A stretch of DNA of 64,000 nt, from positions 61,408 through 125,407 of the forward strand of contig WNNJ02000842.1 of the NCBI GenBank assembly GCA_012934845.2, given 5' to 3'. This document shows positions 24,080-36,144 of this stretch, piece by piece. Position numbers and translations under genes: made by a program. How positions within the stretch are numbered: position 1 is the stretch's first letter; each line of letters begins with the position of its first letter. The notes below the pieces were generated by a model. It was not told where the DNA came from. It did not search any database and saw only the letters and a program-made list of their open reading frames with translations. This DNA is from Pomphorhynchus laevis (lineage: Eukaryota > Acanthocephala > Palaeacanthocephala > Echinorhynchida > Pomphorhynchidae).

Positions 24080-27000
24080 AATAGAGTAAATATAGCGATT
24101 TGTTTGAATATGTTATAAAAATTATTTTAGACTTTACTAAAACTTGTGATTTATTTAATTTTTATAAGATGTTTTTTTTCGTGAAATTCTTCCGGCTCTG
24201 AAAATTGATTTGTCTCTATTTTTTAAATTTCTAAAAACCAATTCTTATTGTCGAAATATAAATACCCAATTAGTCTACTAGGACTAAACAACAATGATTT
24301 TAAGAATGCAAAAATAAATATATCTTATGTGGTATTTTGCGAAAATTATAATTTATAAATTAATATAGCAACATTAATTTATATAATAATATAATTATTG
24401 ACTAATAATTATATTATAATTTATTAATTGCAGTGTTACTATAAAAATATATAGCGATATAAGAGTTTATACTGATATTTTTAAAGTAAAACTTTGTACA
24501 ACTATGAATAGTTTATATCTTATTTTATTATAATACCTGGATATTTCAATCTTTATTTGACAAAGTTATGACGTCATCAATTTAATAGATTTTATTAAAA
24601 ATAAGTTTATTTAGCCTAATATTTCTACAGTAGATGCAAGCCCTAAATAGTGCAAGCTCTATAATTGGCCTGAAAAGCTGTTACATACATATTCCCTATC
24701 ATTCATGAATATACACTTGTATCATAAAAAGATGATAATAAGATTCAGAAAACATAAAAATTTCGCGATAGAGATAATTTTTGTGTCGTATTCGGTAATT
24801 TCGAGCCTATTTGAGATAATAACTTTACATTTTGGGCATTTACCGTCTCGATATTCTATAATTTAATTGATCTCGGTTAGTTGAAAATAACTATTCAAGG
24901 GTGTTCATGGCTTAAATAATGTGCTTTAAGATAATACAAAATAAAAAGCTATTTGAATAGTACGTCTTGGCGATGATAGGGCATGTATCACCTCGTGTAC
25001 ATGTTAAAGTTAGCAATGTTAATGTTAACATTTGTTGACTATTTTGATGTCTTTCGTATTAAGCAGTTTAAAACTACCGTAGTAAGCCGTAAATATTCAA
25101 AAGTAAACTCGCATCTGTGGGCAGAAAATTAGAGTACAAAATCATTGACGAAAAGAGCGTACCGATTTTTACGATAAACGGAAAAATCATTTATAAACAG
25201 TCAAAACAAAAAATTGGTAAATGAATTATCCTGTAATGCGATTTTATTTTTCGGAATTTTAGAATAATAAATAAACCAGCCATCCCAGATCTAAATGTAA
25301 TTGCCCGACATTAAGTTATTTATTTCATTCCAATAAAATATTTCTAAGTGCACCACTTATCTTAAAGTTTAAACACTAAGGTCTATGTCGATCAATGCTG
25401 TCTGCTTATTTTAAAAGTACACAGAATGACAATATGATCTGACAACACTCTGATATCAAATACACTAACCGATTTCCAATAATTCTCAGTACATTACCTT
25501 TTTTGATTGGTATCTTGTAGATTAAAATGGCTATTTAGGAGTATTTTCAATGCGTGTATTGTGAGACTCAAGTATGACTCCATGACGCGATACTTTGAAG
25601 GTTGTTAGCGTATGTAAGAGAACGCCTTTTACTCAATGGTTTGATCAAAATGACTATCACTATGATTGAGAATACCACTCGTATTGACTTTTTGTCACAC
25701 TATACCGCTAGCATGGAGAGTTAATGTTATCGGAACTTCGTTTTATGATTATAGTAAATACATTTTGGTTTATATCAGCCTAATTTAAGACACCGTCTGA
25801 GTTGCGATCAATTATATCGATCACGATTACTATGTATTATGTTACATTTGTCGCTAACTTGGCTTATATGATTCCAAAATGTAAAAAGATTTTGCCACAA
25901 TCTAGCATCCGTCCTGAACTGATCAATGCATGGTCTGTTTTCGCACAGCTTTTACAATATCATCTGCAAATATGTTTTAAAAGTGTTATACACGATAAAG
26001 TATAATGTTCAGTAGCGGTATTACTAGATCCATTAATCTCGGATCGATGTATATAATTTAGGGTGAAGAAGTCTTAGCTTCTTTTACAAACCATCAATCT
26101 GTCTTCTAATTGATTGTTTAATGAAGAGTAGTTTATGTTATCCAAGATTAACATCAGATTATCAGCCTATAGGACAAGCACAAAATTAATTGTTTCACGA
26201 CGAATAGTTCTCTCGGTAGATCCATCACTAATGGAAGAGTAGGAGACTGAATCCTTTGTCTTTATTTAGAACTTTGATAATTATCCTTCTTATATAAAGC
26301 TAGGAATTGTATGATCGACTAACATATAATTAAGATAACTGACCTCTTCGGTCAAGTATTATAAGCTGTTGAGTGAAGAACCATGTGCAGGACACCTATG
26401 ATCATGTCAGGATCTTTGGTAGTTGTGAACGCATTAAATTTGTAAGAGTCAAGGTCAAAATACACTACTGATCGGTTATCAAAATTTCGACTCTTATGTT
26501 TTAATTCGTTTTCGTTTGACTCTAATTATACCATTTCACTATAATTGTATGCCATCAATTTTATAGTAAATACTTGATGCCATTTTAAATGTTCAAAGAA
26601 CAAATTTTATTTTATAATTACTTTTATCGATCAACAATACCTAAAAACTATCCTCTCAGCTAAAAACTTCATTTAGCATAATCATAATTATGACAAACCT
26701 GTTATGAAAACATTAGTAGGTGTATACCTGCTGTATTGATTACACTAACTTTATTTCTTTGTGTTGTTCCTTTTCTTACTTGCATCCTTCATTTTAATTC
26801 AATAGATATGGAGCCTAATACAACTTATTAAGATATTTTTCTATTTATATCAAATCCACTGTATTATACATTTAAGATTACCAGTGTTATCTTCGGTTAT
26901 TTTGCTCGGGTTTGCAATTCCTAAGTTTTGGTGTGCTAGCTTTTATAACAGTATATTTTGCCACAAATCGAAGAAGGTTAGCTTACAATACATTGTGATA

Positions 27001-27265
27001 TCAGCTGTGATTTTATGATCCTATCAAAAAGTTAGGTTAGTCAAATTGGGTCACAATTGCATGCTTAAACACATGTATTTATTTATGCAGTAAACCTAGC
27101 AGAAATTAAAAATAGACTTTATGACTTTTACTGAATTCAATGTCCTTAAGGCAATCTATAGAATAATACATAGTTCCACTTTATTCTTTTTGTATTGAGT
27201 GCAAGTAAATTTGATCTTTACCGTTTAAGACATTAATGACTTGATTCCTTAATATGGGTGCTATA
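24080..27265. other. Intronic A+T-rich desert
   Basis: No repeat family or protein domain recognised over about 3.2 kb. Confidence 0.4.
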
Positions 27266-27270
27266 ATCCG

Positions 27271-27324
27271 CTTATTATAGGTATATGAATACCTATGATA
27301 AGGTATTTATATACCTATAATAAG
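27271..27324. repeat. 54-bp hairpin
   Basis: Arms CTTATTATAGGTATATGAAT... and ...TATACCTATAATAAG pair over 24 bp with one mismatch around a 6-base loop. It lies immediately upstream of the RT-tail fragment at 27333. Confidence 0.7.
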
Positions 27325-27332
27325 AAGTAATA

Positions 27333-27690
27333 TATATGAAAATTAAATTAATACTAATTAAAACTACTATTAATTTACATCGTAAAGATGACATATTTAA
27401 ATTTACAAGAAACATATTTTTGCACGAGCATTCATGCATATCATATAATATAAAATACAATACATTAAATAATGAAATTTTTAAAAATCATTTAAATATT
27501 TTAATTGATATCTATTTTATACTCGGCTACTATCGAAATAAAATCAAACATAAAATCGTGAAATTAATAAATCAGCAAAATATTATTAAAAATAAATTTA
27601 AACTCTAAAGTGGAACATTTTTATGGTAAAATATTAAATAATACACTTTTTATTAGAATAATATACCAAATAATTCAGCGTCAATCTAAA
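27333..27690 (+). mobile_element. RT-tail family fragment (copy 4a)
   Basis: The C-terminal part of the family's RT (27336-27608: TTINLHRKDDIFKFTRNIF and GYYRNKIKHKIVKLINQQ) followed by a short 3' stretch, then directly another, longer copy in the same orientation. It could be a tandem arrangement or a secondary insertion. Confidence 0.65.
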
Positions 27691-28833
27691 AATGCAGTTT
27701 CATCAATGGATGATAATGAGATTTTGACGTCAACAAATAATCAACTTTACGGTATCAAGGACGCCGAATCATCCTTGTATATTTTAAATCATCCTTAAAT
27801 ATTTTAATAAATCAAAATTATTTAAAGGTAGGGACATCTATATTTAGACAAATAAGTGGTGTTCCAATGGCATGGAATAGTAACCCAATTAAAGCTGACT
27901 TATTTTTAAACTTTATAGAATATGAATTTGTTTAACTGTTTAAAAAATAAATGTAAATTATATAAAGATATGAAATATATGTCTCGATACATTGATGATA
28001 TATGTATATTTAACTCTAGCAATTTTAATTCAATAAGCGAACAAATTTATCCAAGTAGCCTCATTCTTAATAAAACCAATATTAATGATAAAGAAGGTAT
28101 ATATCTAGATATGAACATTAAATTAACATCAATTAAAACTACTTTTAATTTATATCGTAAAGACGACACATTTAAATTTATAAGAAACATATTTTTGCAT
28201 AATCATTCATGCATACCATATAATATAAAATATAATACATTTAACAGTGACATTTTAAGTATTGCAAAAATTTGTAACGATATTGGTTTTCTTCAGAATC
28301 ATTTAAATAATTTAATAGATGCATATTTTAAACGAGGTTACTATAAAAATAAGATCAAAGAGAAAATAGTAAAATATATAAATCAAAAAAATAATATTAA
28401 AAAAAATTTAAACTCTTAAACGGAAAATATTTATGGATGGATAATAAATAATATATTTTGTATTAGAATAAGGTATTTGATAATCAAATTTCATCAGGAG
28501 AAATACGTCATTGACATGTATTTAGCCCAGCTGCTGTGTTGGGTTGAGGAATTAGGTGCCGAAACATGATAACATAGCAGTTCCTCCTGATGGCCTTTTT
28601 ATCTTTATTCTGATACATCGTATATTATTTAGTCAATTCATAAAAATTGACTTATATTTTAAATTTCAATTTTAAATTTTAACTTGATATAAATTATATA
28701 GAATCTTATATAACAATTATATTTTATTTATAATCATTTATTATTTAATTGTTAAAATTTTATTTGGCATTATTTATAATTTATAAATAATATAAAATAC
28801 GTAGACTCAGTTAGCTGATCTGAATTGTTCAGC
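27690..28833 (+). mobile_element. RT-tail family, best copy (4b): Penelope-like RT without C-terminal GIY-YIG
   Basis: The most informative member. The RT region carries GVPMAWNSNPIKADLFL near 27857-27905, then (27922-28419, 165 residues) SRYIDDICIF (catalytic YIDD), KTNINDKEGIYLDMNIKL, YRKDDTFKF and a lysine-rich C-terminus. A stop is followed within about 80 bp by a conserved hairpin region (28490-28580), then the A+T-rich 3' UTR and the terminal ACGTAGACTCAGTTAGCTGA at about 28798-28818. No GIY-YIG domain follows the RT, unlike the PLEs at 32-36 kb. The RT style suggests a Penelope-like family lacking a C-terminal nuclease or carrying it at the N-terminus. That placement is an inference. 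Confidence 0.7.
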
Positions 28834-28839
28834 CTAATG

Positions 28840-29520
28840 ATTGTTCTGAACTACAGTAAATGTGATCAGTAGGCTGATTATATATAAAGATAGCGGATCT
28901 GTCAACGCCTAATCAATTATTCAGAGATAAATCACTTAATAAAACGAATGTTGTATACATATTTGTTCATAATAATTATTGAGATTTAATTTTTATATTA
29001 AAATACAATTAATAAATTGATTTTTAAATAAAAGCATAATGAAGAATGATAAAGCTACGAGTTTTTTTGAATAGTCCATATGTACTATCCATTACTGTAA
29101 TTGCTCAACATTAATGTCAGACCATTGAATGATTAAGTAATAACTGCCTTGATCCTGGTATCTTACTTTACCGAGCTCTTATACGTATAAATTCCTTATT
29201 ATCGTTTGTTTAATGTTTGCAATGAAATCATTATATTTTGTTTTATAAGTATATCAGATAAAAAGATTTTTATAAGTTGTGAGCAGTTTGTTCATTTTAT
29301 TCTATTCATGCATTTTAAAATGTCAACTTTGCTAAACTCCTTAATTCACAAGGTACTTTGCTGGTATTAAGTGAATTAAAAAAATAAATTTTTAATATAA
29401 AATTGTGATAACTTTATTTGTATAATAGCTACATCATTGTCAACTTGCTAGATATTAAAAACTGACTATTTACAACATTATGTTGATTGAACAACACTTT
29501 TAATTTTGCAATTTATATTT
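28840..29520. other. Intronic sequence, nothing recognised
   Basis: A+T-rich; no repeats shared with the window. Confidence 0.4.
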
Positions 29521-29527
29521 TACTTAG

Positions 29528-29608
29528 GTGAACAACTTACAGAAGAAGAGGCTCAAGAAATGCTAAAGGATGCGGATCGTAATGGGGATGGAATTGTAGA
29601 TTACAGTG
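29528..29608 (+). CDS. Calmodulin-like EF-hand gene, second exon
   Basis: Acceptor TTTACTTAG ends at 29527; donor CAGTG|GTACGC follows 29608. Encodes GEQLTEEEAQEMLKDADRNG then DGIVDYS, matching calmodulin's helix plus the start of an EF loop (D1 R2 N3 G4 D5 G6 I7 V8 D9 Y10 S11). Phase agrees with the exon at 21684-21845. The twelfth loop residue, normally E, would come from the next exon. With the only good downstream acceptor (30626) it would be glycine, which would weaken calcium binding, or the true next exon may be elsewhere. Confidence 0.85.
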
Positions 29609-30626
29609 GTACGCTTTAATTATACAGCAAATCTAAAGTTGTTTCATATTTTTCAATTTTATTTTATTAGCAATATCCCACTCTCACCATTGGACTAATA
29701 TCATTTATTAAGTAAAATGGTTTTGTTTTTTAAACATTTGAGCAATGTAATCAGTTGCATTTTTCACGTGTGATATAAAGTCAATTAACTAGACTTTTTA
29801 TAACTTGTTAAAATAATGTTGGATTAGCACTTAAACATGTCGGAAACAATGTCCTTTTTGTTGCTGTTATACTGAAGAAATGCGGTATAGGATCCATGAA
29901 CACTCACTCTTAAAATTTGGACACGACTGAGTAAGCTCAATTATCAGAACCCGGTTTATAAATTTGATCCCTGATAGAATGTGACGATTATATCTATCCA
30001 TTCTGTCGATTATAAATCCGTATTAACTATAACGCCGTATTGATATGCAATCGCCATGATCTATCAAGAGGATTTGTACTGGATGTGAAGAAGGCTGTGA
30101 ATATTGTACAATTATAGTCAATATGTACACAATGAATGTAAGAAAACAAGCCGTTTAAGGCATCTCGAAAATGCGATATCTAAAATTAAGATTAATAATA
30201 AGATTTTAAATTAAAAATATAATGAATAAGATTATATATGCTGAGGAATTAGACTGATGTATCCTAGTCAAAATCTAGATTTAAACCAGGGATACAACCT
30301 AGGATAACCTAAGTTCAAATCTTAAAATGAAACTAGCGTTCAAAAAACAACAACGCATGTACAACACAGCCTTTTGAGTGTACCATTGCAAGTCGGTAGC
30401 TGACAAAACATTAGCAATACATCAAGTAAAAAGCTAATATGTTGTGTGCCAGGATAAAAGTTTATCCTGAAGATAGCACTTAGCTATCGAAAATTCAATC
30501 TAGTCTTTGATCATTTAATCATTTTTATTAGTGAACAACAAATTCATAGCACAATTTAAAATGATATTAAATATTGAATATTGTTAAACTATAATAGAGG
30601 AAATTGTGTTTACTAATTTCTTTTAG
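29609..30626. other. Probable intron, nothing else recognised
   Basis: A+T-rich. Bounded by a good donor and a plausible acceptor with a pyrimidine tract (TACTAATTTCTTTTAG). Confidence 0.45.
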
Positions 30627-30760
30627 GATTATTAATAAATCTTAAACAGGCTGGTGTTGATTGGTATTTCGGGATTTGTTCAACTAGCGAGAAACTACAA
30701 GCAACACTTGTTTCGTATACTTACATTTTACGAAACAAAAATTTACAAGCGGACATATAA
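30627..30760 (+). CDS. Possible terminal exon of the EF-hand gene
   Basis: After the acceptor at 30611-30626 the sequence stays open in the phase required by the previous exon for 43 codons (LLINLKQAGVDWYFGICSTS... to ...NLQADI) and stops at TAA 30758-30760. The first residues could form the exiting helix of the EF-hand; the rest resembles nothing I know. In DNA this A+T-rich a 43-codon frame can arise by chance, so this is tentative. Confidence 0.35.
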
Positions 30761-30935
30761 TAGAAAGAATTAGAAATGATCTCCTATTTTAACAAACACA
30801 TACTAAGATTAGTTATCGGGCGTACATCTTGTATGCTCCAGGCTTTCAAATTTTGTAATGTAGGATACAATTTTTCCTTTAGAATGACAAACCATATTCA
30901 TTAGTATACGAACTAGATGTAAATGTTTCAGTAAC

Positions 30936-31133
30936 GTTTCGACTATAAGTTCAGTACAGGTTATACTTCAAGTTCAGTACATTTTCGACTTTAAGTTCAG
31001 TACAGTTTATGCCCCAAGTTCAACATATTTTCGACTAAAAGTTCAGTACAGTTTATACTATAAGTTCAATATATTTTCCACTATAAGTTCAGTACATTTT
31101 CGACTGTAAATTCATTATATTTTCGACTATAAA
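30936..31133. repeat. Tandem repeat, 22-24-bp units
   Basis: About eight units of the type TTTTCGACTATAAGTTCAGT. Two subtypes alternate (one with TTTTCGACT, one with TTTATACT or TTTATGCC), giving a higher-order period near 46 bp. Confidence 0.8.
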
Positions 31134-31139
31134 TGTGAT

Positions 31140-31920
31140 GATATGTAGAAATGCTGATACTTTAAATGAAAGGGCTACGAGATTAATGCCAAAAGTAAAG
31201 ATTTTCATTGAGAAACTGTACAAATGTAATCGTGATGTTGAGAGCAATAATGGAAATGTTTTGAACAATTACGCTTATAATTAAGCATATGATAGATACT
31301 GCTTTCGTGAAAATCTACATGACAATAACTTGTCTTCTTAAATCTTTATTAAACTTCATTGTCTATTTAAATAATTATTTTCAAATTTTTAATGAAAGTT
31401 ATTCAATTTTGTTTGGCCTTCTTTTAAGATTTTAGAGATTCTATTTGTAAAATTCTGGATCAATGTGGATTTTTTGGAAGTTAACGATCCTGTGGATTAT
31501 GCTTATCTTGCTAATAATGAATTAATATTCAACGAATTATGAAATTCGATATACTTGCGATATTCGTTCTCGTTACAGCTTTATCCCATTAATTTGTGAG
31601 AATGGGAATTTCGATAGAATTTTTAAATAATTTTAAAGATGATTTACAGTCTTGAACGTAATTTTGAACTTGTTTTATTTTCTTAAATATGGCTTTGATT
31701 ATATGGTATTAATCATTTTAATATATATAAGGTTTACAAGGAAATACGTATTTGCTCCATAAATAAAATAATGCATATACATGTAGTTATTGCTATTTAT
31801 AGTAAGGATATTTAAAGATGTATTTTTGAATTCTTTATCAACAAACATATGAATATGACATAGAATTATTATCACTACGGTTAGAATTTTTATGACACGC
31901 TTTTAAAGTCACAGCCAACC
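31140..31920. other. Noncoding stretch, nothing recognised
   Basis: A+T-rich, no clear feature. Confidence 0.4.
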
Positions 31921-31921
31921 A

Positions 31922-32005
31922 CATCAGCTAATTGAGTCTACGTATTTGATATAATTCCAAAATTATAATAATTCTACATCGAAATGTAATAATTAAATAA
32001 TAAAA
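31922..32005 (-). mobile_element. RT-tail family 3' end, left part (split copy 5)
   Basis: Terminal sequence and first part of the A+T-rich 3' UTR in minus orientation (TCAGCTAATTGAGTCTACGT). It breaks off where the PLE pair begins; the remainder continues at 35941-36140. Confidence 0.7.
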
Positions 32006-32156
32006 TAAATTTTGTGAACATTGCATTCGTGTCTTTTTTAGATTAAAGCGGTGATTGTGGGAGAACATTATGAAAATGAGAAGTATTTTTATTGAATAAA
32101 AATTGTTGAGCTTTCGACCACCAAGGCGATTGTCATATTAAAAATTTACAAAAATA

Positions 32157-33240
32157 TTACGTATATAACACAGAATTGATCTGGAAGAAGTCAATGTTTA
32201 AAAAATTAGATACGAAACAGAATTGGGACTTTGTAATGTTATCCACCAAATTCTTCGTTGTCGGCAATTTTAAGGTCCAATTTAATCTGTTGCCAGTCAT
32301 TGTTGGGCATGTTGTGTTTATTAATATTGCCTCTTTAACTAATCTTCGATTTAAGTCATTCTCGGCTGTTAATTTCATTGTTCCTTCGAAGTGTACAGCA
32401 TGTCCGCTATTGTATACATGGTTTGTAATTGCCAAAGATATGCCCTCTCGTCTGAGTGCATATTTGTGTTAGTACAATCGTTGTTTCAGCTTTTGGCACG
32501 TCTGTCCTACATGGCAAGCATCACAATCGAAACAAGGAATCTTGTATACGGTACCAAGGGATTAATATTGGTTTCTGATTTTAAATAATCCCGTCAGTGA
32601 ACTGGCTTTTTTTGGTACACATGCACATTTTGCAGTCCTAAGTTCTTAAGATGCCTGTGTAAACGGTTATTGCAACTTTTATTAATATGGGAGGAGCGAA
32701 CATATGTTGATTGTCGGCTTTCTGGTTTTTTAAATTTTTGTGCCTTGGTTAGAGAGTAGGCGAAACCAAGTGTCACGTGATTTGTTTTTGGCTAATTTAA
32801 TTGTCCACGGCGGATATCCACCCTTCTTTAGTGTTTTCTCTACTTGGTTATGTTCCATTTCCATTAATCGCTTTGAGGAACAAATAAGAGCAGGACGAAG
32901 AAATAATGCTACTGCGGTGGAAATCTTGTACCGACTCTCAGTATGCATGTGCCATGGAGGAGGAAACCAAGAGAGGTGCGGTTTTCGAAACAATGACGTT
33001 TCTATACTCTGTTCTTTTTTCCTAACCAACACATTCAAAAAAGGTATTGAACGATTAGTGCTTTCCAAACTGACGTCCCATTGAATTGAAGGGTCTTTTG
33101 AGTTAAATGTATCCGTTAGTAGTTTTTTATTTGTAGATCTGATAAAATCATGAAGACGACGTCCACGTATCTCCACCAATGTTTTAAATTCGGTAAGACT
33201 GTGAATATATCACTTTTCCAATAACTCATATAGATATTTG
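32157..33240 (-). pseudogene. PLE left copy: RT end, linker and GIY-YIG nuclease
   Basis: Minus-strand coding remnants of the same protein as the right copy: an RT stretch upstream of 33215 in which the catalytic motif reads YVDV, then VSLESTNRSIPFLNVLVRKK and SLFRKPHLSWFPPPW (33060-32940), and the GIY-YIG region with AITNHVYNSGHAVHFEG and NDLNRRLVKEAIL (32435-32157). It retains about 100 bp after the catalytic motif that the right copy lacks. The N-terminal half is absent, so this is the truncated member of the pair. Confidence 0.85.
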
Positions 33241-33648
33241 CAATAACTGGTCCCAAAGGAGAGCCCATAGCAACTCCGTCGATCTGTTCATATATTTTGT
33301 TGTTAAACCAGAATGCATTTTTTACATGTACACCATTGTAATAGTGACGTCTAATGTTCTATTGACAATTTTGGAACTTTACAATTCCTTGCAAGTATTT
33401 CACTGGCTAGTTTGATGGCAGGTTCGAGAGGTATATTCGTAAATAAAGCTTTAATATCCGCTGTGACGAGCCAATCAGTAGGTTCTAACACATGACAAGG
33501 ACTTTACACAGTATTTCGTAGGTAATTTATATTTATTTGCTTTGCAAGTTTGTGACTAAACGATCTATAGCTAGCTACTTGTGCCATTAAAAAATCGGAA
33601 ATTGAAGGATTTGAGGGTTCCCCTCTATAATGCTCTTTTTGCAGACGC

Positions 33649-35757
33649 TTGATAAAATTTGAAATCAGTCAAAATAGAACTCAGATCTCACTACTAAAAT
33701 CACAATTCTTAGAACGATGTCAAAATCTTACTTGTTTCAGTCACTCTGACTTGAAGACTATTCAGGATTTTCTTAACTTCGCTGAGCGTAAGCAAATTGA
33801 ACCAACAACTGCAATACATAATAAAAAAACTTTATTCCCTACAAGCTAAAGTCAAATCACCCTCACAACAATACCCCACGGATAACGTTAATTCGCTTAC
33901 AACCCAGATACATAATTTATCCAACCGAAAACTGACCGATATAGAACTTAAAATACTCCAATTTGGTTCTGATTTTTGTCCGACTCCTAAAATCCAACCC
34001 ATCGAAATACGATGTGACGCAGAAATAATGTTGACTAAGCTTCCTACCATTGCTAATTTCGCAGTAACTGAATATGACGATAAATCAATACTTACACTAA
34101 GAAAACAAGAACATAACATGACAAAAGAGGAATCGGTTGCATTAACTAACTTGAAAAATGACAAGACCATTGATATATGTAGAGCCGATAAAGGTCGCTC
34201 ATTAGTGGTGCTAAACAAATCTACTTATATTAACTTCGGCTTGGAATTACTTAACAATGGAAAATTCAAACTTCTCAATAAAGATCCTACTCATAGCAGA
34301 GAAAAACAGTTCAACCTTGAGATAAAACGACTATGTACTAAAAAACTAATTGAAAACAATTGGCAAAATAAAGTGTTATCAAAACGATCTGAAGCCAGTT
34401 TTCTTTATCTACTACCAAAGATACACAAGCCACAATTGCAGATGCGTCCAATTATTGCTAGCTATAGATCGTTTAGTCACAAACTTGCAAAGCAAATAAA
34501 TAAATTACTTACGAAATACTGTCTAAAGTCCTTCTCATATGTTAGAGATGGTCCATAGTTCGCCAAGAAAGTTCGTGCATATTGCAAACCTAATGATTGG
34601 CTCGTCACAGCGGATGTTAAAGCTTTATTTACGAATATACCTCTCGAACCTGCCATCAAACTAGCCAGTGAAATACCTGCAAGGAATTGTGAAGTTCCAA
34701 AATTGTCAATAGAACATTGGACGTCACTATTACAATGGTGTACATGTAAAAATGCATTCTGGTTTAACAATAACATATATGATAAGATCGACAGAGTTGC
34801 TATGGGCTCTCCTTTGGGACCATTTCTTGCAAATATCCATATGAGTTATTGGGAAAGTGATATATATACAGTCTTACCGAATTTAAAACATTGGTAGAGA
34901 TACGTGGACGACGTGAGTTTGGAAAGCACTAATCGTTCAATACCTTTTCTGGATGTGTTGGTTAGGAAAAAAGAACAGAGTATAGAAACGTCATTGTTTC
35001 GAAAACCCCACCTCTCTTGGTTTCCTCCTCCATGGCACATGCATACTGCGAATCGGTACAAGATTTCCACCGCAGTAGCATTATTTCTTCGTCCTGCTCT
35101 TATTTGTTCCTCAAAGCGATTAATGGAAATGGAACATGACCAAGTAGAGAAAACACTAAAGAAGGTTGGATATCCGCTGTGGGCAATTAAATTAGCCAAA
35201 AACAAATCTCGTGACACTTGGTTTCGCCTACTCTCTAACCAAGGAACAAAAATTCAAAAACCAGAATGCCGACAATCAACATATGTTCGCTCCTCCCATA
35301 TTAATGAAAGTTGCAATAACCGTTTACACAGGAATCTTAAGAACTTAGGACTGCAAAATGTGCATGTGTACCAAAAAAAGCCAGTTCACTGACGGGAATT
35401 TTTAAAATCAGAAACCAATATTAATCCCTTAGTACTGTATACAAGATTCCTTGTTTCGATTGTGATGCTTGCCATGTAGGACAGACGTGCCAAAAGCTGA
35501 AACAACGATTGTACCAATACAAATATGCACTCAGACGAGAGGGCACGTCTTTGGCAATCACAAACCATGTATACAATATCGGACATGCTGTAGACTTCGA
35601 AGGAACAATGAAATTAACAGCCGAGAATGACTTAAATCGAAGATTAGTTAAAGAGGCAATATTAATAAACACAACATGCCCAACAATGACTGGCAACAGA
35701 TTAAATTGGACCTTAAAATTGCCGACAACGAAGAATTTGGTGGATAACATTACATAG
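33649..35757 (+). pseudogene. PLE right copy: RT plus GIY-YIG endonuclease
   Basis: Plus-strand remnants covering nearly a whole PLE protein. In order: an N-terminal region (33649-34000), ICRADKGRSLVVLN (RT1), FLYLLPKIHKP and MRPIIAS (RT2), VTADVKALFTNIPLEP (motif A), MGSPLGPFLANI (motif B), RYVDD (motif C, near 34896-34913), SIPFLDVLVRKK, and a C-terminal GIY-YIG domain (CHVGQTCQKLKQRL, AITNHVYNIGHAV, NRRLVKEAIL). There is a stop at 34556-34558, a stop before RYVDD, a frame change near 33800-33850, a deletion of about 100 bp after RYVDD and frame changes before the nuclease. The live protein would nick DNA and reverse-transcribe its RNA. Confidence 0.88.
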
Positions 35758-35940
35758 TCCCAATTCTGTTTCGTATCTAATTTTTTAAACATTGACTTCT
35801 TCCAGATCAATTCTGTGTTATATACGTAATATTTTTGTAAATTTTTGGTATGACAATCGCCTTGGTGGTCGAAAGCTCAACAATTTTTATTCAATAAAAA
35901 TACTTCTCATTTCCATAATGTTCTCCCACAATCACCGCTT

Positions 35941-36140
35941 TAATTAAATAAATAATTGTTATAAGATTTTTCATAATTTATGTCAAGTTAAAATAATAAA
36001 TTGAAATTTAAAATAAAAATTAATTTTTGTGAATTGATTAATAAATAGCAGGCATTGTATTAGAATAAGGATTAGAGGTCATCACGAGGAGCTGCTATGC
36101 TATCAGGTTTTGGCTCATATTCCTCGACCCAACATAGCTA
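35941..36140 (-). mobile_element. RT-tail family 3' end, right part (split copy 5)
   Basis: Continues copy 5 beyond the PLE pair: A+T-rich 3' UTR and the conserved hairpin (CTGCTATGCTATCAGG ... AACATAGCT). Ends near 36140 with no RT, so it was already 5'-truncated. Confidence 0.7.
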
Positions 36141-36144
36141 AAGT

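Larger units (their letters stand above)
21846..29527 (+). other. 7.7-kb intron of the EF-hand gene
   Basis: Inferred from matching splice sites and phase at its two ends. It contains a LINE 3' fragment (22798-23299), a large A+T-rich desert (23315-27270) and two RT-tail copies (27333-28833). Small open frames inside (such as 22278-22481 and 25802-26005) have no recognisable domain. Confidence 0.7.
32041..35945. mobile_element. Penelope-like element, inverted partial copy plus longer copy
   Basis: A minus-strand partial copy (32041 to about 33575) faces a longer plus-strand copy (about 33600-35945). The two share about 1.5 kb of inverted sequence; over 235 bp compared (32176-32410 against the right arm) I count three differences. 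The outer ends (GCGGTGATTGTGGGAG / CTCCCACAATCACCGC) coincide. This inverted truncated-plus-full layout is known for Penelope elements. An 11-bp repeat TAATTAAATAA lies at 31990-32000 and 35941-35951, a likely target duplication, with about 40 bp of unmatched DNA on the left. Neither copy has an intact reading frame. Confidence 0.88.

Noticed and set aside
32176-32588. Plus-strand open frames over the left PLE arm
   Set aside because: Antisense shadows of the minus-strand GIY-YIG region; the same frames appear inverted over the right arm at 35386-35810.
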